A stretch of DNA of 64,000 nt from the NCBI GenBank assembly GCA_032622095.1, contig CP136062.1, forward strand, positions 195,741,887 to 195,805,886, written 5' to 3'. The notes beneath the pieces are model-generated. The model did no database searches. It was not told where the DNA came from and worked only from the letters and a program-made list of their open reading frames with translations. The DNA comes from Siphonodentalium dalli. Lineage: Eukaryota > Mollusca > Scaphopoda > Gadilida > Siphonodentaliidae. Both the position numbers and the translations under genes were made by a program. Positions 50,501 through 53,818 of this stretch are shown here, one piece after another; the stretch's first letter is position 1; each line of letters begins with the position of its first letter.

Positions 50501-50787
50501 AATCTGCTCAACATCTGTGACGTGACATCCACCGGATTTATTCTCGAAATAAAGACAGATCAGATCATTAGTCGTGCCGTCTGCTGTGTTCATAACCTTC
50601 AGATAGAGCTTGCCTGCATCCCGCTTTGGTACTTGTTGTTTCATATCACAGACAACGTTGAACGGATCTATCAGTCGGTTGAGAATATTCGGCATGATCT
50701 GTGATGGACTGAACCGTTGAAGATATACCTCTTTGTCCAGAATAATGCACGGTGAGCTACTGTATCTTTTGATGACTCGCTCCACAA
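2048..50787 (-). CDS. PARP14-like: PARP14-like gene with tandem RRM-like domains, internal part, eight exons, open at both ends
   Basis: Eight minus-strand segments, each bounded by AG and GT, join without frame breaks into 730 codons. The product is a series of about seven RRM-like domains, each with the signature of a hydrophobic strand, an acidic helix ending in F-E-N-K-R-R-S-G-G-G or a variant, a strand, and an aromatic-acidic F-E-D/N-x-x-G. A KH-like region follows. This order and the ENKRRSGGG signature are typical of PARP10/PARP14-class ADP-ribosyltransferases, whose N-terminal repeats bind nucleic acid. In vertebrates these proteins act in antiviral and stress responses. The catalytic domain and macrodomains are not in the window, so enzymatic activity cannot be claimed. 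Introns range from about 1 to 21.5 kb. The first exon seen begins inside an RRM and the last ends in phase 1, so exons are missing on both sides. The alternative is another RRM-repeat protein without a PARP domain. Confidence 0.72.
2579..2795. mobile_element. Foldback MITE, full length (217 bp)
   Basis: This is an almost perfect palindrome from tacagtaatgtcct to agggcattactgta, with arms of about 105 bp meeting at gctctcagtgagagc. It lies 58 nt upstream of exon 8's acceptor on the transcript. Flanking TA suggests TA target duplication. It has no coding capacity. Confidence 0.85.
2845..4031. mobile_element. 1.19-kb non-autonomous DNA transposon, TIR with TA flanks
   Basis: The left end ccgtactgacccggctcaag and the right end cctaaacccgggtcagtacgg are inverted repeats of about 25 bp, each flanked by TA. 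The interior is AT-rich with no transposase-like frame. The subterminal blocks also share ggcccac/gtgggc words. The TA duplication points to a Tc1/mariner-like or other TA-targeting family, but the superfamily is not established. Confidence 0.65.
4032..4420. other. Intron 7, remaining AT-rich part
   Basis: No coding signature or repeat family was recognised. The stretch contains simple AT-rich sequence only, between the transposon and exon 7's donor. Confidence 0.4.
4421..4657 (-). CDS. Exon 7: end of RRM6 plus first half of RRM7
   Basis: The exon is 237 nt (79 codons) and phase 1-1. The acceptor is cttttttatccag and the donor GAAG|GTATAT. FQALEISLQKRKLEG and FLLKVEKV end RRM6. VCVKVSNVSEQTTMDAI, then QFYFENKRRSHGGN and GCAFVWFEDCEG start RRM7. 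The junction codon with exon 6 is A+AT, asparagine. Confidence 0.82.
4910..5990. repeat. Composite dispersed repeat: TTTGACCCAGTGACC units plus a palindromic element
   Basis: It starts with acaggtagggtggg, then units carrying gaccccatttgaa, aaccccagtcacc and ttatggccctggc. A palindrome follows at 5530-5622 (gcagaatgaggtcccc ... ctcattctgc), then further units from 5735. The same order, with insertions, recurs at 55,265-56,800. It lies in the intron between exons 6 and 7. No coding sequence was seen. Confidence 0.65.
5530..5622. mobile_element. Palindrome of the GCAGAATGAGGTCCCC family
   Basis: The arms gcagaatgaggtccccgg and gggaacctcattctgc enclose a gatgctagc / gtagcatc stem. The complete form of the family, with two palindromes around a 200-bp middle, is at 60,132-60,576. 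Confidence 0.7.
5991..6550. other. Intron sequence without recognised feature
   Basis: It contains two short relics of the TTTGACCCAGTGACC repeat interior. Nothing coding was seen. Confidence 0.35.
6553..7655. repeat. Pearl-like element: about five tandem units of ~176 bp, ACGG microsatellite, terminal hairpin
   Basis: Each unit carries cctcatagcagtgaacatcc, gagatcccagcacaattg and aacatgaacagacaccag. The array ends in a gacggacgg tail (7556-7610) and then a strong hairpin, tatacccccctttt paired with aaaagggggtata (7620-7652). Frames open across the units are by-products of the repeat. Confidence 0.75.
7656..8015. other. Intron sequence without recognised feature
   Basis: AT-rich sequence between the pearl-like array and a half foldback MITE. 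No splice-bounded coding frame was seen. Confidence 0.35.
8016..8128. mobile_element. Foldback MITE, left arm only
   Basis: It begins taccgtaatgccct and carries the full left arm to ctctcagtgag, but the mirror arm is absent. It lies about 145 nt downstream of exon 6's donor on the transcript. Confidence 0.75.
8274..8519 (-). CDS. Exon 6: end of RRM5 plus first half of RRM6
   Basis: The exon is 246 nt (82 codons) and phase 1-1. The acceptor is taattttcag and the donor CCAA|GTAAGT is consensus. VVDHVIMKAALTPL and DAILSVSKF complete RRM5. YHRLFIKNINPKTTEDCL, HLLENKAHANPIKI and AMVTFSERP begin RRM6. The glycine-rich part of the signature is degenerate here (ENKAHANP), and the closing strand lacks the usual F-E-D and the final glycine. 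This domain is therefore the most diverged in the chain. Confidence 0.8.
8876..8892 (+). repeat. Run of 17 G
   Basis: A homopolymer of 17 guanines lies in the intron between exons 5 and 6. It is a likely site of length polymorphism or sequencing error. Confidence 0.9.
9124..9261. mobile_element. Foldback MITE with internal deletion
   Basis: The left arm begins tacagtaac and runs to the ctctcactga centre. Most of the right arm is deleted, leaving only ttataaggcattactgta. The ends still define an element of about 138 bp. Confidence 0.75.
9482..9796 (-). CDS. Exon 5: end of RRM4 plus first half of RRM5
   Basis: The exon is 315 nt (105 codons) and phase 1-1. The acceptor is ttttatttcag and the donor GATG|GTATAG. 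VVDSVIKRAHKKSIV and CTLTVEKVLND close RRM4. A Ser/Thr-rich linker of about 25 residues follows, then LLKVTGVKPGISDDSIL, ENRKRSGGGDIKEL and VVFIQFENDDG open RRM5. This is the clearest copy of the ENRKRSGGG signature in the window. The reading frame stays open 84 nt past the donor, but that extension has no RRM character. Confidence 0.83.
9797..10974. other. Intron 4 part, AT-rich, no recognised feature
   Basis: About 1.2 kb of AT-rich sequence with no RRM signature on either strand and no delimited repeat. Near the end, ggccacagtgtcccccga resembles a block at 61,390, suggesting a shared dispersed repeat. Confidence 0.4.
10975..11690. repeat. Pearl-like element: four GGGCCATAACTC units, ACGG tail, terminal hairpin
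   Basis: Units of about 180 bp carry gggccataactc, attcgaacttgacctgtat and aagttatcatccgga. A gacggacggacagacgg tail (11,636-11,668) follows, then a hairpin of tagtcccccgaa with ttccggggaca. Confidence 0.75.
12018..15828. repeat. 3.8-kb minisatellite, 36-bp unit with 34-bp variants
   Basis: The plus-strand unit is ggtgaatttggtggtact followed by tgtgactggtgatcggtt (36 bp). A common variant replaces ggttggtgaa with ggggtgaa (34 bp). From its length the array holds roughly 105-110 units. The 36-bp form is 12 codons long and the minus-strand consensus unit contains no stop triplet, so long frames run through on that strand (380 and 430 codons). The plus strand has one open frame of 225 codons. 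These frames have no complexity beyond the 12-residue period and are treated as non-coding. The array lies in the intron after exon 4. Confidence 0.95.
15909..16047 (-). CDS. Exon 4: middle of RRM4
   Basis: The exon is 139 nt, entering in phase 0 and leaving in phase 1. The acceptor is ccttttgttgacag before GTA ACT GGT, and the donor is AGAG|GTTTGTTC. The translation VTGVEQRLSDDTLECYF, ENKRRLGGGEIISLKRG and FAFIRFKDKRG is a clean match to the RRM signature of the neighbouring exons. It was found by translating the region directly; the frame has no start codon and is short. It fits exactly behind exon 3 (VDVFLK + VTGVEQ). A piggyBac-like MITE ends 31 nt upstream of the acceptor. The minisatellite begins about 80 nt downstream of the donor. 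Confidence 0.8.
16079..16564. mobile_element. piggyBac-like MITE, TTAA duplication
   Basis: TTAA stands at both ends. The inverted ends are tcctttcagtgccaggtccga and atcggcccctggcactgaaag. Inside is the 67-bp hairpin cassette (16,131-16,198), then AT-rich filler. The TTAA duplication with C/T-rich CCTTT ends is the hallmark of piggyBac-type elements. The left TTAA is 31 nt from the acceptor of exon 4. Confidence 0.8.
16561..16827. mobile_element. piggyBac-like MITE abutting the previous one
   Basis: The ends tcctttctatactaaat and atttagtatagaaaggg are inverted repeats flanked by TTAA. The left TTAA is the right TTAA of the neighbouring element. An inner hairpin, cagataataagttcaac with gttgaacttattatctg, lies at 16,617-16,663. 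Confidence 0.8.
16830..17680. other. Intron 3 part without recognised feature
   Basis: AT-rich unique-looking sequence. No coding frame with splice borders and no delimited repeat. Confidence 0.4.
17681..17830. mobile_element. Foldback MITE with shortened right arm
   Basis: The left arm is intact from gaatgccctaaac through ttagtcggaaatatgg. After ctctcac the sequence jumps to ttacccataattctcctg and ends cattactgta. About half the right arm is deleted. Confidence 0.75.
18210..19347. mobile_element. hAT-like non-autonomous element, 1,122 bp, with 8-bp target duplication
   Basis: The ends tagtgatgcggaccggacc (18,218) and ggtccggtccgcatcacta (to 19,339) are inverted repeats. The flanks taccctat and tacactat match at 7 of 8 positions, which fits the 8-bp duplication of hAT elements. 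The subterminal 140 bp on the left and 110 bp on the right are packed with ggaccgg/ccggtcc words, as expected for transposase-binding arrays. The interior is AT-rich with no transposase. Confidence 0.8.
19348..20174 (+). other. Stretch before the THAP relic; open frame of unknown nature at 19769-20038
   Basis: An 89-codon plus-strand frame (starts MSKLIKNTESESEL) has six cysteines but no family I recognise. It is in a different frame from the THAP relic. The stretch also repeats catatgacgtcatatgag-like words. It could be non-coding. Confidence 0.25.
20175..20573 (+). pseudogene. THAP-domain gene relic, three in-frame stops
   Basis: The plus-strand frame from ATG 20,175 gives MPNKCSVFGCGRYSDSQ, then LHSFPNDVRLRDIWWDF. 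After three stop codons within eight codons (20,328-20,351) it resumes in the same frame with ICSVHFEKMCFEHN, GYRRQLRGNATPTLNKW and a basic linker, ending at 20,573. The zinc ligands C-x4-C and C-x2-H, the conserved P and W, and the closing A-x-P-T motif are those of a C2CH THAP domain. The cysteine spacing of 50 residues is within the family's range. THAP domains occur in P-element-type transposases and in host DNA-binding proteins; no catalytic part follows. It runs opposite to the PARP-like gene, inside its third intron. Confidence 0.75.
20574..21765. repeat. Diverged direct repeats with ATAAAGAGCGTT words and CACGTGA motifs
   Basis: cacgatgacaact, gagtcccaattttcc and ataaagagcgtt blocks recur at about 20,600, 20,690-20,750 and 20,890-20,955. 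Several cacgtgac / gatcacgtga words lie at 21,430-21,505. The ATAAAGAGCGTT word also occurs at 58.7 kb. No gene was recognised. Confidence 0.4.
21768..21925. mobile_element. Degenerate hairpin MITE, TTAA-start family
   Basis: TTAACCCTTTCATGATGG is followed by gctgcgctggtgcagc and hairpins from the agagaatgca cassette, in the same order as at 837-1053. The right end is not clear. Confidence 0.55.
21926..24455. other. Intron 3, 2.5 kb AT-rich, no recognised feature
   Basis: No coding signature, splice-bounded frame or repeat family was seen on either strand. Short open frames of 60-75 codons lack domain character. Confidence 0.4.
24456..25440. repeat. Pearl-like array, AAGATGGCTGCTGG units
   Basis: About five diverged units of 150-190 bp carry ccaagatggctgctg, gccatgtttt, gaagtttggtgatgat and tagtcatgcaaagagta. 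The last unit runs into gttgacagactgacg, the usual start of the microsatellite tail, which is lost here. Confidence 0.75.
25762..26017. mobile_element. Double palindrome MITE next to exon 3's donor
   Basis: The outer ends aagcttgaaatagggtgtct and its mirror ctatttcaaggctt enclose two adjacent palindromes of the gcagaatgaggtcccc type, at 25,794-25,885 and 25,893-25,987. The middle part seen at 60.3 kb is deleted. The right end is about 13 nt from the splice donor of exon 3. Confidence 0.8.
26030..26208 (-). CDS. Exon 3: end of RRM3 plus first strand of RRM4, cut by an extra intron
   Basis: The exon is 179 nt, entering in phase 1 and leaving in phase 0. The acceptor is tttattttcag and the donor AAAG|GTTACTAT. 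It encodes AKRVYEHSLRQPL and LRIDLILEED (second half of RRM3), then a linker of about 28 residues, then DDGVDVFLK, the first strand of RRM4. That strand continues in the next exon as VTGVEQ. This is the only place in the window where the phase 1-1 rule is broken. A palindromic MITE begins about 13 nt after the donor on the transcript. Confidence 0.75.
26355..27147. mobile_element. Palindromic element of the GCAGAATGAGG family, split by a MITE
   Basis: The left palindrome (truncated, to 26,453) and the middle part (gaagtatctatagtctcaaat) are interrupted at 26,490. The middle resumes at 26,880 (gttttagatactttttccc), and the right palindrome ends near aatgacagacacac at 27,126-27,147. The uninterrupted order is at 60,132-60,576. 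Confidence 0.75.
26490..26879 (-). mobile_element. piggyBac-like MITE, TTAA duplication confirmed by an empty-site paralogue
   Basis: TTAA stands at 26,490 and 26,876. The ends are cactttacccaacaaacc and ttctgttgggtaaaggg. Two copies of the 67-bp hairpin cassette lie at 26,633-26,700 and about 26,782-26,850, separated by AT-rich sequence. It is almost identical, inverted, to 38,889-39,288 and co-linear with 46,377-46,774. The uninterrupted site is at 60,291 (caaattaacattgtttt). Confidence 0.88.
27389..27618. mobile_element. Possible TTAA-flanked MITE with hairpin-cassette fragments
   Basis: The left ttaacccatcccttgg and the right ccttgggttaa are inverted, each with TTAA. Near the right end, ataagagaatgcac and two copies of caggatctgtaatg...tgcac match the family at 837 and 21,768 in reverse. 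The upstream 30 bp (gaggccgatcacgatcgg) recurs at 42,069. Confidence 0.5.
27619..28316. other. Intron 2 part, AT-rich with a TTTA/TTTAT low-complexity block
   Basis: Unique-looking sequence, then a low-complexity atttatttattt block near 28,200-28,260. No coding frame was recognised. Confidence 0.4.
28317..28566. repeat. Pearl-like element, one unit with tail and hairpin
   Basis: One ggccataactctg unit carries catattcgatctcgatctg and is followed by cagacagactgacggacg. It ends in the hairpin ctatgtttaacatac / tagtatgggtaaacat. Confidence 0.7.
28677..28952 (-). CDS. Exon 2: end of RRM2 plus first half of RRM3
   Basis: The exon is 276 nt (92 codons) and phase 1-1. The acceptor is gcgattttcag and the donor GTAG|GTAAGTG is near consensus. 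Residues AVVAILKKQDQ and NKQEIYVEA complete the RRM begun in the previous exon. KVLKLRVFGIPPEVTEEA starts the next domain, with the signature helix VTFYFEDKRKFRGG and the strand IATIMYAEDVG. Splicing to the previous exon gives G+CT, alanine, at the junction. A Helitron-like 3' end lies about 50 nt upstream of this acceptor, at 29,006. Confidence 0.82.
29006..29926 (-). mobile_element. Helitron-like element, minus orientation
   Basis: Read on the minus strand, the 3' end has the hairpin cccgccagtggcggg, then ctaatctgCTAG followed by T, which is the Helitron 3' signature. The 5' side has ttttgagacttccg, a TA/TG microsatellite and cctttatagactcg, as at 59.1-59.5 kb. No Rep/helicase coding is present. 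A 61-bp direct duplication (ggcccaacagcgaaatagc) lies inside at 29,272-29,392. Confidence 0.6.
30218..31266. mobile_element. About 174-bp direct repeats flanking a LINE ORF1 fragment
   Basis: Positions 30,218-30,390 and 31,092-31,266 are direct repeats at about 90% identity by eye. Both run from atttcctggtgtgactt to cttggtgaatgaca. The repeat can be read as TG...CA, like an LTR. The segment between is about 700 bp and holds the ORF1 fragment and a TTGATTGATT-type tail (30,937-30,972). It could be a small LTR-like element with captured LINE sequence, or a duplicated target. Confidence 0.5.
30385..30744 (+). pseudogene. LINE ORF1 fragment, coiled-coil part
   Basis: The frame begins right after the first direct repeat with TRELQKKQNS, continues through GMIQEWMLSMERQLEKF, shifts frame at an A-run near 30,570, and goes on with EEKHNTQIDIRFDSYDKK and MQKMENFMSSLQSRITKL. 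It is lysine- and glutamate-rich with heptad spacing. It is about 90% identical to the fragment at 44.9-45.6 kb but lacks the PHD finger. Confidence 0.7.
31267..32120. other. Intron 1 part without recognised feature
   Basis: No family was recognised in this 850-bp stretch. It holds short A/T-rich runs and no splice-bounded coding frame. Confidence 0.35.
32110..33668. repeat. Pearl-like array, about eight AAGATGGCC units with ends
   Basis: The left end is gaaagtgtcaatggcactgt, then agctcaacttagg. About eight units of 150-165 bp follow with ggccatgttttttggcc, ccaaaatgactcgttccc and tagtgatgcaaagagta. The array ends with gacagacacacggac and the hairpin tagctcaaact / agttgagcta. The tagctcaactt motif at the start and its mirror at the end act as terminal inverted repeats. 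Confidence 0.8.
33669..35009. other. Intron 1, AT-rich, no recognised feature
   Basis: Unique-looking sequence with short palindromic AT runs near 34,140-34,240. Nothing coding was recognised. Confidence 0.4.
35010..35345. repeat. Diverged tandem repeat, about 110-130-bp unit
   Basis: gacgaaaaggccaaag, gagcgatacaatacaat and ctgatatgagagattttga-like blocks recur about three times with substitutions and indels. The array is poorly conserved. Confidence 0.5.
35421..37856. repeat. Recent 1.2-kb tandem duplication
   Basis: Copy 1 (35,421-about 36,632) and copy 2 (36,631-37,856) start at ggtagctaatcttggc and end at tgatgcattgtggg. I counted about ten substitutions and one 14-bp insertion (near 37,120) across 1.2 kb, roughly 99% identity. 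Each copy has a ttgattgattgattg run and a hairpin, ccaggggatg with catcccctgg. A 70-codon frame is identical in both copies but has no family signature. Confidence 0.92.
37857..38680. other. Intron 1 part without recognised feature
   Basis: No family, tandem repeat or coding signature was seen. Confidence 0.35.
38688..38882 (-). other. Cysteine-rich open frame, possible gene fragment
   Basis: The minus-strand frame reads RICDCLFGTAISS, SPSGMDHFWGTDVHDS, then SCHFCRARITPTMCEQ and a stop. The C-x2-C ... C ending and the mixed composition look more protein-like than neighbouring frames. I do not recognise the family. A TTAA MITE begins 7 bp from its upstream end. Confidence 0.3.
38889..39288 (+). 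mobile_element. piggyBac-like MITE, TTAA duplication
   Basis: TTAA stands at 38,889 and 39,285. The ends are ccctttacccaacagaa and ggtttgttgggtaaaggg. It has two hairpin cassettes and the same AT-rich spacer as the copies at 26.5 and 46.4 kb. It is inverted relative to both. Confidence 0.88.
39289..42060. other. Intron 1, 2.8 kb, no recognised feature
   Basis: Mostly unique AT-rich sequence, including a C-run at 41,810. Short plus-strand frames near 39.5-40.0 kb have no domain signature. Confidence 0.4.
42064..42115. repeat. Short dispersed repeat, GAGGCCGATCACGATCGG
   Basis: It matches 27,360-27,410 over about 50 bp, including an inner ccgatcacgatcgg palindrome and a following ttaaccca. 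It is probably a relic of one MITE end. Confidence 0.5.
42664..42863. repeat. 100-bp exact tandem duplication
   Basis: The segment from gtaagttgatcattag to gataccaaaat occurs twice with period 100 and no difference that I can see before the last few bases. Confidence 0.9.
42864..43799. other. Intron 1 part without recognised feature
   Basis: AT-rich sequence without coding signature or delimited repeat. Confidence 0.35.
43800..44472. repeat. Two GGGCCATAACTC repeats, the second with GACGGACA tail and hairpin
   Basis: A tailless unit lies at 43,800-43,930. A complete one lies at 44,215-44,472: gggtcataactcc, a gacggacagacggacag tail, then tgtttaccatac / gtatgggtaaaca as terminal hairpin. Confidence 0.7.
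44697..44925 (+). mobile_element. Helitron-like 5' end fragment
   Basis: A|TCTACAATATATTTTGAG is followed by a TATATGTGTGTG block, gggtacttcatagaatcg and aaatcccacggacacc. It matches 58,507-58,720 closely. No 3' hairpin is present. Confidence 0.5.
44933..45575 (-). pseudogene. LINE ORF1 fragment: PHD finger plus coiled coil
   Basis: The minus frame gives QQCYACNGKFRNKAHKI, ICDFCKRSFHFSCQG and KLWSCKLCRESREL. All eight zinc ligands of a C4HC3 PHD finger are present. A short expanded repeat (agtatatcacaga units, 45,245-45,310) breaks the frame. The coiled-coil part then follows: MIQEWMLSMERQLEKF, FEEKRNTQIDIRFDS, MQKMKNFMSSLQSRI. PHD-plus-coiled-coil ORF1 proteins are known from CR1/L2-like non-LTR retrotransposons, where they bind RNA. 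No reverse transcriptase is present. It ends near 44,933, next to the Helitron-like fragment. Confidence 0.75.
45838..46376 (-). other. GC-rich, coding-like stretch of unknown origin behind a repeat stub
   Basis: 45,838-45,897 is the left end of the AAGATGGC pearl-like element. After it the base composition turns GC-rich, unlike the rest of the window. A minus frame reads SQVHSVLSGFLSAHC, LDVVLEYQVTLVEPS and DKNTRKKRKKTPQDT. A second minus frame nearer 45,900 reads DVTVPPCLHVEMETPP. The frames look like a decayed coding sequence with at least one frameshift, but I do not recognise the family. A TTAA MITE truncates or borders it on the right. Confidence 0.35.
46377..46774 (-). mobile_element. 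piggyBac-like MITE, TTAA duplication
   Basis: TTAA stands at 46,377 and 46,771. It is co-linear with 26,490-26,879. Differences include cctttgccaatgcattctttta in the first cassette and an A-run in the spacer. Confidence 0.88.
47060..48346. repeat. Pearl-like array, about seven AAGATGGC units with both ends
   Basis: The left end is gaaagtgtcaatgacact, then tagctctacttgg. The units carry ccaaaatgactcgttccc and tagtgatgcaaagagta. The right end is acacacacggacaatgg and the tagctcaaact / agttgagcta hairpin. Confidence 0.8.
48826..49041. mobile_element. Foldback MITE, full length (216 bp)
   Basis: The palindrome runs from tacagtaatgccct to agggcattactgta, with centre ctctccccgagagc. Arm mismatches are few (for example taacttttcagg in both arms). 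Confidence 0.87.
49042..49643. other. Intron 1 part without recognised feature
   Basis: AT-rich sequence between two full-length foldback MITEs. Nothing coding was recognised. Confidence 0.35.
49644..49858. mobile_element. Foldback MITE, full length (215 bp)
   Basis: The palindrome runs from tacaataatgccct to aggacattactgta, with centre ctctcactgagc. Same family as 48,826-49,041, with 49,042-49,643 between them. Confidence 0.87.
49908..50412. repeat. Pearl-like array, truncated, next to exon 1's donor
   Basis: The left end gaaagtgtcaatgacactg and about two and a half AAGATGGC units are present. It breaks off after catgatgatcagacga, about 50 nt from the splice donor of the first visible exon. 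Tail and hairpin are missing. Confidence 0.75.
50464..50787 (-). CDS. Exon 1 of those visible: end of RRM1 plus first half of RRM2
   Basis: The exon is 324 nt and phase 1 at both ends. The acceptor reads tctttcag before TT GTG GAG and the donor is AATG|GTGAGC. It opens with the second helix and last strand of an RRM (VVERVIKRYSSS, then DKEVYLQRF). A linker of about 35 residues follows, then a new RRM start (KLYLKVMN), the helix LICLYFENKSGG and the closing strand YVEFEDNNG. The usual arginine-rich ENKRRSGGG signature is shortened here to ENKSGG. The 5' half of the first RRM needs an upstream exon; none was found between 50.8 and 64.0 kb. A truncated pearl-like repeat ends about 50 nt into the downstream intron. 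The 21.5-kb intron that follows is the largest in the window. Confidence 0.8.
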
Positions 50788-50901
50788 CTGAAAGAATGCA
50801 AGCATAATTCTGATTGAGTTCAAACAAACTTATATTTCAGAGACAAATGATACCACACACCAACAAGCTTCAAAACATAAGTACACTTAACCCTTTCTTT
50901 A

Positions 50902-51059
50902 TTAACCATTTCAGTGCCAAGTCCGATTTTTGTATCAACCCATATTTCCTTGATCATTTTTCAATTTATTGATTATAATAATGTGATACATTGATGGAAA
51001 GAGCTCTTAGAGCTCTTATGGGTTGATACAAAAATCGGACTTGGCACTGAAAGGGTTAA
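50902..51059. mobile_element. Short palindromic piggyBac-like MITE, TTAA duplication
   Basis: TTAA stands at 50,902 and 51,056. The ends ccatttcagtgccaagtccg and cggacttggcactgaaaggg are inverted repeats of about 40 bp around a short AT-rich loop. Its ends resemble those of 16,079-16,564 but it lacks the hairpin cassette. Confidence 0.82.
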
Positions 51060-51499
51060 ATATTCATTGACGAGCAGTAGAACTAGTTGGAAATACTAGT
51101 AATTTTGCTATCAGGGTCCACACTGGCCATACAATTCTTTTCGTAAATTTTTGGCCATTATTCAAAACATTTGGCCAAATTGAAAAACCATATTATTGAG
51201 AAATCCAAGACTAAAAAAATTTTAATACTAAAAAAAATCAAAGGTAGCAGAATATATATATCCCCCGAATCGAGGTGGCTTTTTGAGACATTGGCTTTTT
51301 TTAAGAACAAACAATTCAAATTCTTGCAAAACTTGACTCAAACTAGACGATGACAATGAAAGGTGATCGAGCCACACACCAAGTATCAATCTTGAGATTC
51401 TTTTGAAGAATGCTCAATTTATCATTGAGACAACAGAAATGTTATTTCTAAATGGAATAAAATAGAACTTGGCGTGTGTCTTCTCAAATGAGAACCACA

Positions 51500-52180
51500 T
51501 GTCAAGTATCAAGAATTTCTGTTGAATACGGTACTGCTGAAGTTACAATGTGGAAAACCCGAAAAACAGCGAAAAGGGGCATAACTCCGTCACAAATCAT
51601 CGGATCCTGACCAAATTCGAATGCGGCATGCATCTTCTTAAAGGTGAAACACGTACCAAATTTCAATAAATTCTCTTGAATATTGCTCAAGTTACCAAGC
51701 GGAAAAACATGAAAAGAGCAATTTTTAAGTTGAAAAAGGGGCATAACTCCGTACAAATTACCAGACCGTGACCAAATTCGAACTTGACCTATATTTTCAT
51801 GTGGCTAATCCACATACAAAATTTGAAAACAATCAGACAACTAAAACTAAAGTTATCACCTGGAAACAAAAATAATCAGCAAATTCTAAGTCAACAAGGA
51901 CCATAACTCCAGCAGTTGTGGGCGGACCGAACCCAAATTTGAAAACAATCAATTAACTAAAACTAATGTTATCAGCCGAAAACCAAAATAATCAGCAAAT
52001 TCTTAGTCGACAAGGACCATAACTCTGGCAAAAATTGGCGAACCGAACCTAAATTTGAACATGTCTGTATTTTCCTGTGGATAGTCCACATACAAAAATT
52101 TTAAACAATCTAAACAACTAAAACTAAAGTTATCAATGGGAAATCATCTCGGATGGACGGACAGACAGAAGTACCAACAA
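51500..52180. repeat. GGGGCATAACTCCG units, four to five copies, GGACGGACAG tail
   Basis: Two sub-types lie in tandem, the first with ggggcataactccgt and the second with aaggaccataactc and aaagttatca. The tail at 52,153-52,170 is short and no terminal hairpin is clear. Confidence 0.6.
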
Positions 52181-52589
52181 ACGACTACTTAAACTACTGC
52201 ACATATCTCCCATTAAAATGCCAATAAGTCTACATTAAATGCCATTAAATCAACCAAAACATTATTTTAGACCATTAAATTTTGTGATATAAATATTAAT
52301 GGCCTTCCAATAAACCCATTAAAACATCAGTAATTTTATATGCTAAATGGAATTGACCATTAAAAATCTTTTTATTTGCCATCAAACACTTGCCATGCCC
52401 ATGTAACCTCATTAAAAAGTGATATTATAAATTTTTAGAGGTTTCAGACAGTAAATTGGGGTGAACATATCATCACCCACAAACCATAGAAACATTATCC
52501 TATCTATAAAATATCCAATATATGGTTTTGACCAGTTACATGTACCAACTCTATTTGCCATTCATTGATTTTGCCACATATATATCATC

Positions 52590-52735
52590 ATGTATTAATT
52601 TAGGGCGAGACTATTCTGCCGCTTGTGGCAGAATATGGCTACAGCCGTATGCTGGCGCTAGTGGCAGAATAGTCACAGGGGCCTCTGTCGTTCCCGCAGC
52701 AGAATAAGATGATCGCCTTATTCTGTCACAGAATG
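52590..52735. repeat. Cluster of short hairpins built on ATTCTGCC/GGCAGAAT
   Basis: attctgccgc / tggcagaat, gccgtatgc and a final cagaataag / cttattctg stem lie within 145 bp. The stretch is GC-richer than its surroundings and ends where the next pearl-like element begins. It may be a relic of a MITE. Confidence 0.45.
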
Positions 52736-53281
52736 AAAGTGTCAATGACACTGTAGCTGAACTTGAAACGGGTATAATTTCAAGAGTTACAGTCAATGGA
52801 GCGATTAGGAATGCGCAAAGTTGAAATGTCTAAGTAATACTAGATTATCAACATGAAGAGATATATATATATAAGTAAAATCCAAGATGGTTGCTGGCGG
52901 CTATGTTCTCAAATGAAATTCAAAAACATTTGATAGCTTTCATCTAGTAGATCAATATGAAGTTTGGTGATGATCGGCTGAGGGAAGTGGACTGTAGGGT
53001 GTGCCAAAGAATTTCGTCATGCAAAGAGTAAAATCCAAGATGACTGCCAGCGGACATGTTTTATGGCCGAATGACCCCAAAATGACTCGTTTCCCATCTA
53101 CATGTCAATGTCAACAGCCATGACAAATTTCATAATGATCTGACCAAAGGTACGACCTGTAGCCCATGCTAAAGAAAATTGTTGACGAATCAAGCACACA
53201 CACACACACACACACAGACGGATGACAGATTTCAAGCCATGGCAATAGCTCAAACTTTACAAAGTAAAGTTGAGCTAAAAA
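52736..53281. repeat. Compact pearl-like element with both ends
   Basis: The left end is gaaagtgtcaatgacactg. Two AAGATGG units follow, then a CA microsatellite (53,190-53,214) with agacggatgac, and the terminal hairpin tagctcaaactttac / gtaaagttgagcta. Confidence 0.8.
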
Positions 53282-53396
53282 TAAATTTTGAGTGTAACAA
53301 ATGCAAAGTCAACCCTGTGCGAAGTCAATCCCGGAGATGTCCATGCATGTGTGTATTGTTTTTCTGGAGACAAAAATAACATAGTCCCGAAACACA

Positions 53397-53613
53397 TACA
53401 GTAATGCTCTGAGTAATCGACTTCTTAACCACAGCAGAATTATGGGTAACTTTTCAGGATTTAGTCGGAAATATGGCTTGTTGCCATTCATCGGAAAGCT
53501 CTCAGGGAGAGCTTTCCGATGAATGGCAACAAGCCATATTTCCGACTAAATCCTGAAAAGTTACCCATAATTCTGCTGTGGTTAAGAAGTCGATTACTTA
53601 GAGCATTACTGTA
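53397..53613. mobile_element. Foldback MITE, full length (217 bp)
   Basis: The palindrome runs from tacagtaatgctct to agagcattactgta, with centre ctctcagggagagc. The compensating ctct/agag change in both arms suggests copying of one arm from the other or recent origin from a variant master. Confidence 0.87.
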
Positions 53614-53818
53614 CCATGTGGGAGTCGATAGCATGCGACAGGTGTTCTCTAAGGACACATAGAACGTACAACACAGGTCTGTTAAAATTTGATATTCATT
53701 TTTATATGTATGAGATATGAACTGTTTTTTTGGTATTTATTTTGTTTTATTATGTTATATATTGAAATAAATAAAGTATGATTTTAAATCAGTTCTCATC
53801 AAATGAGGACTCGTTTGA

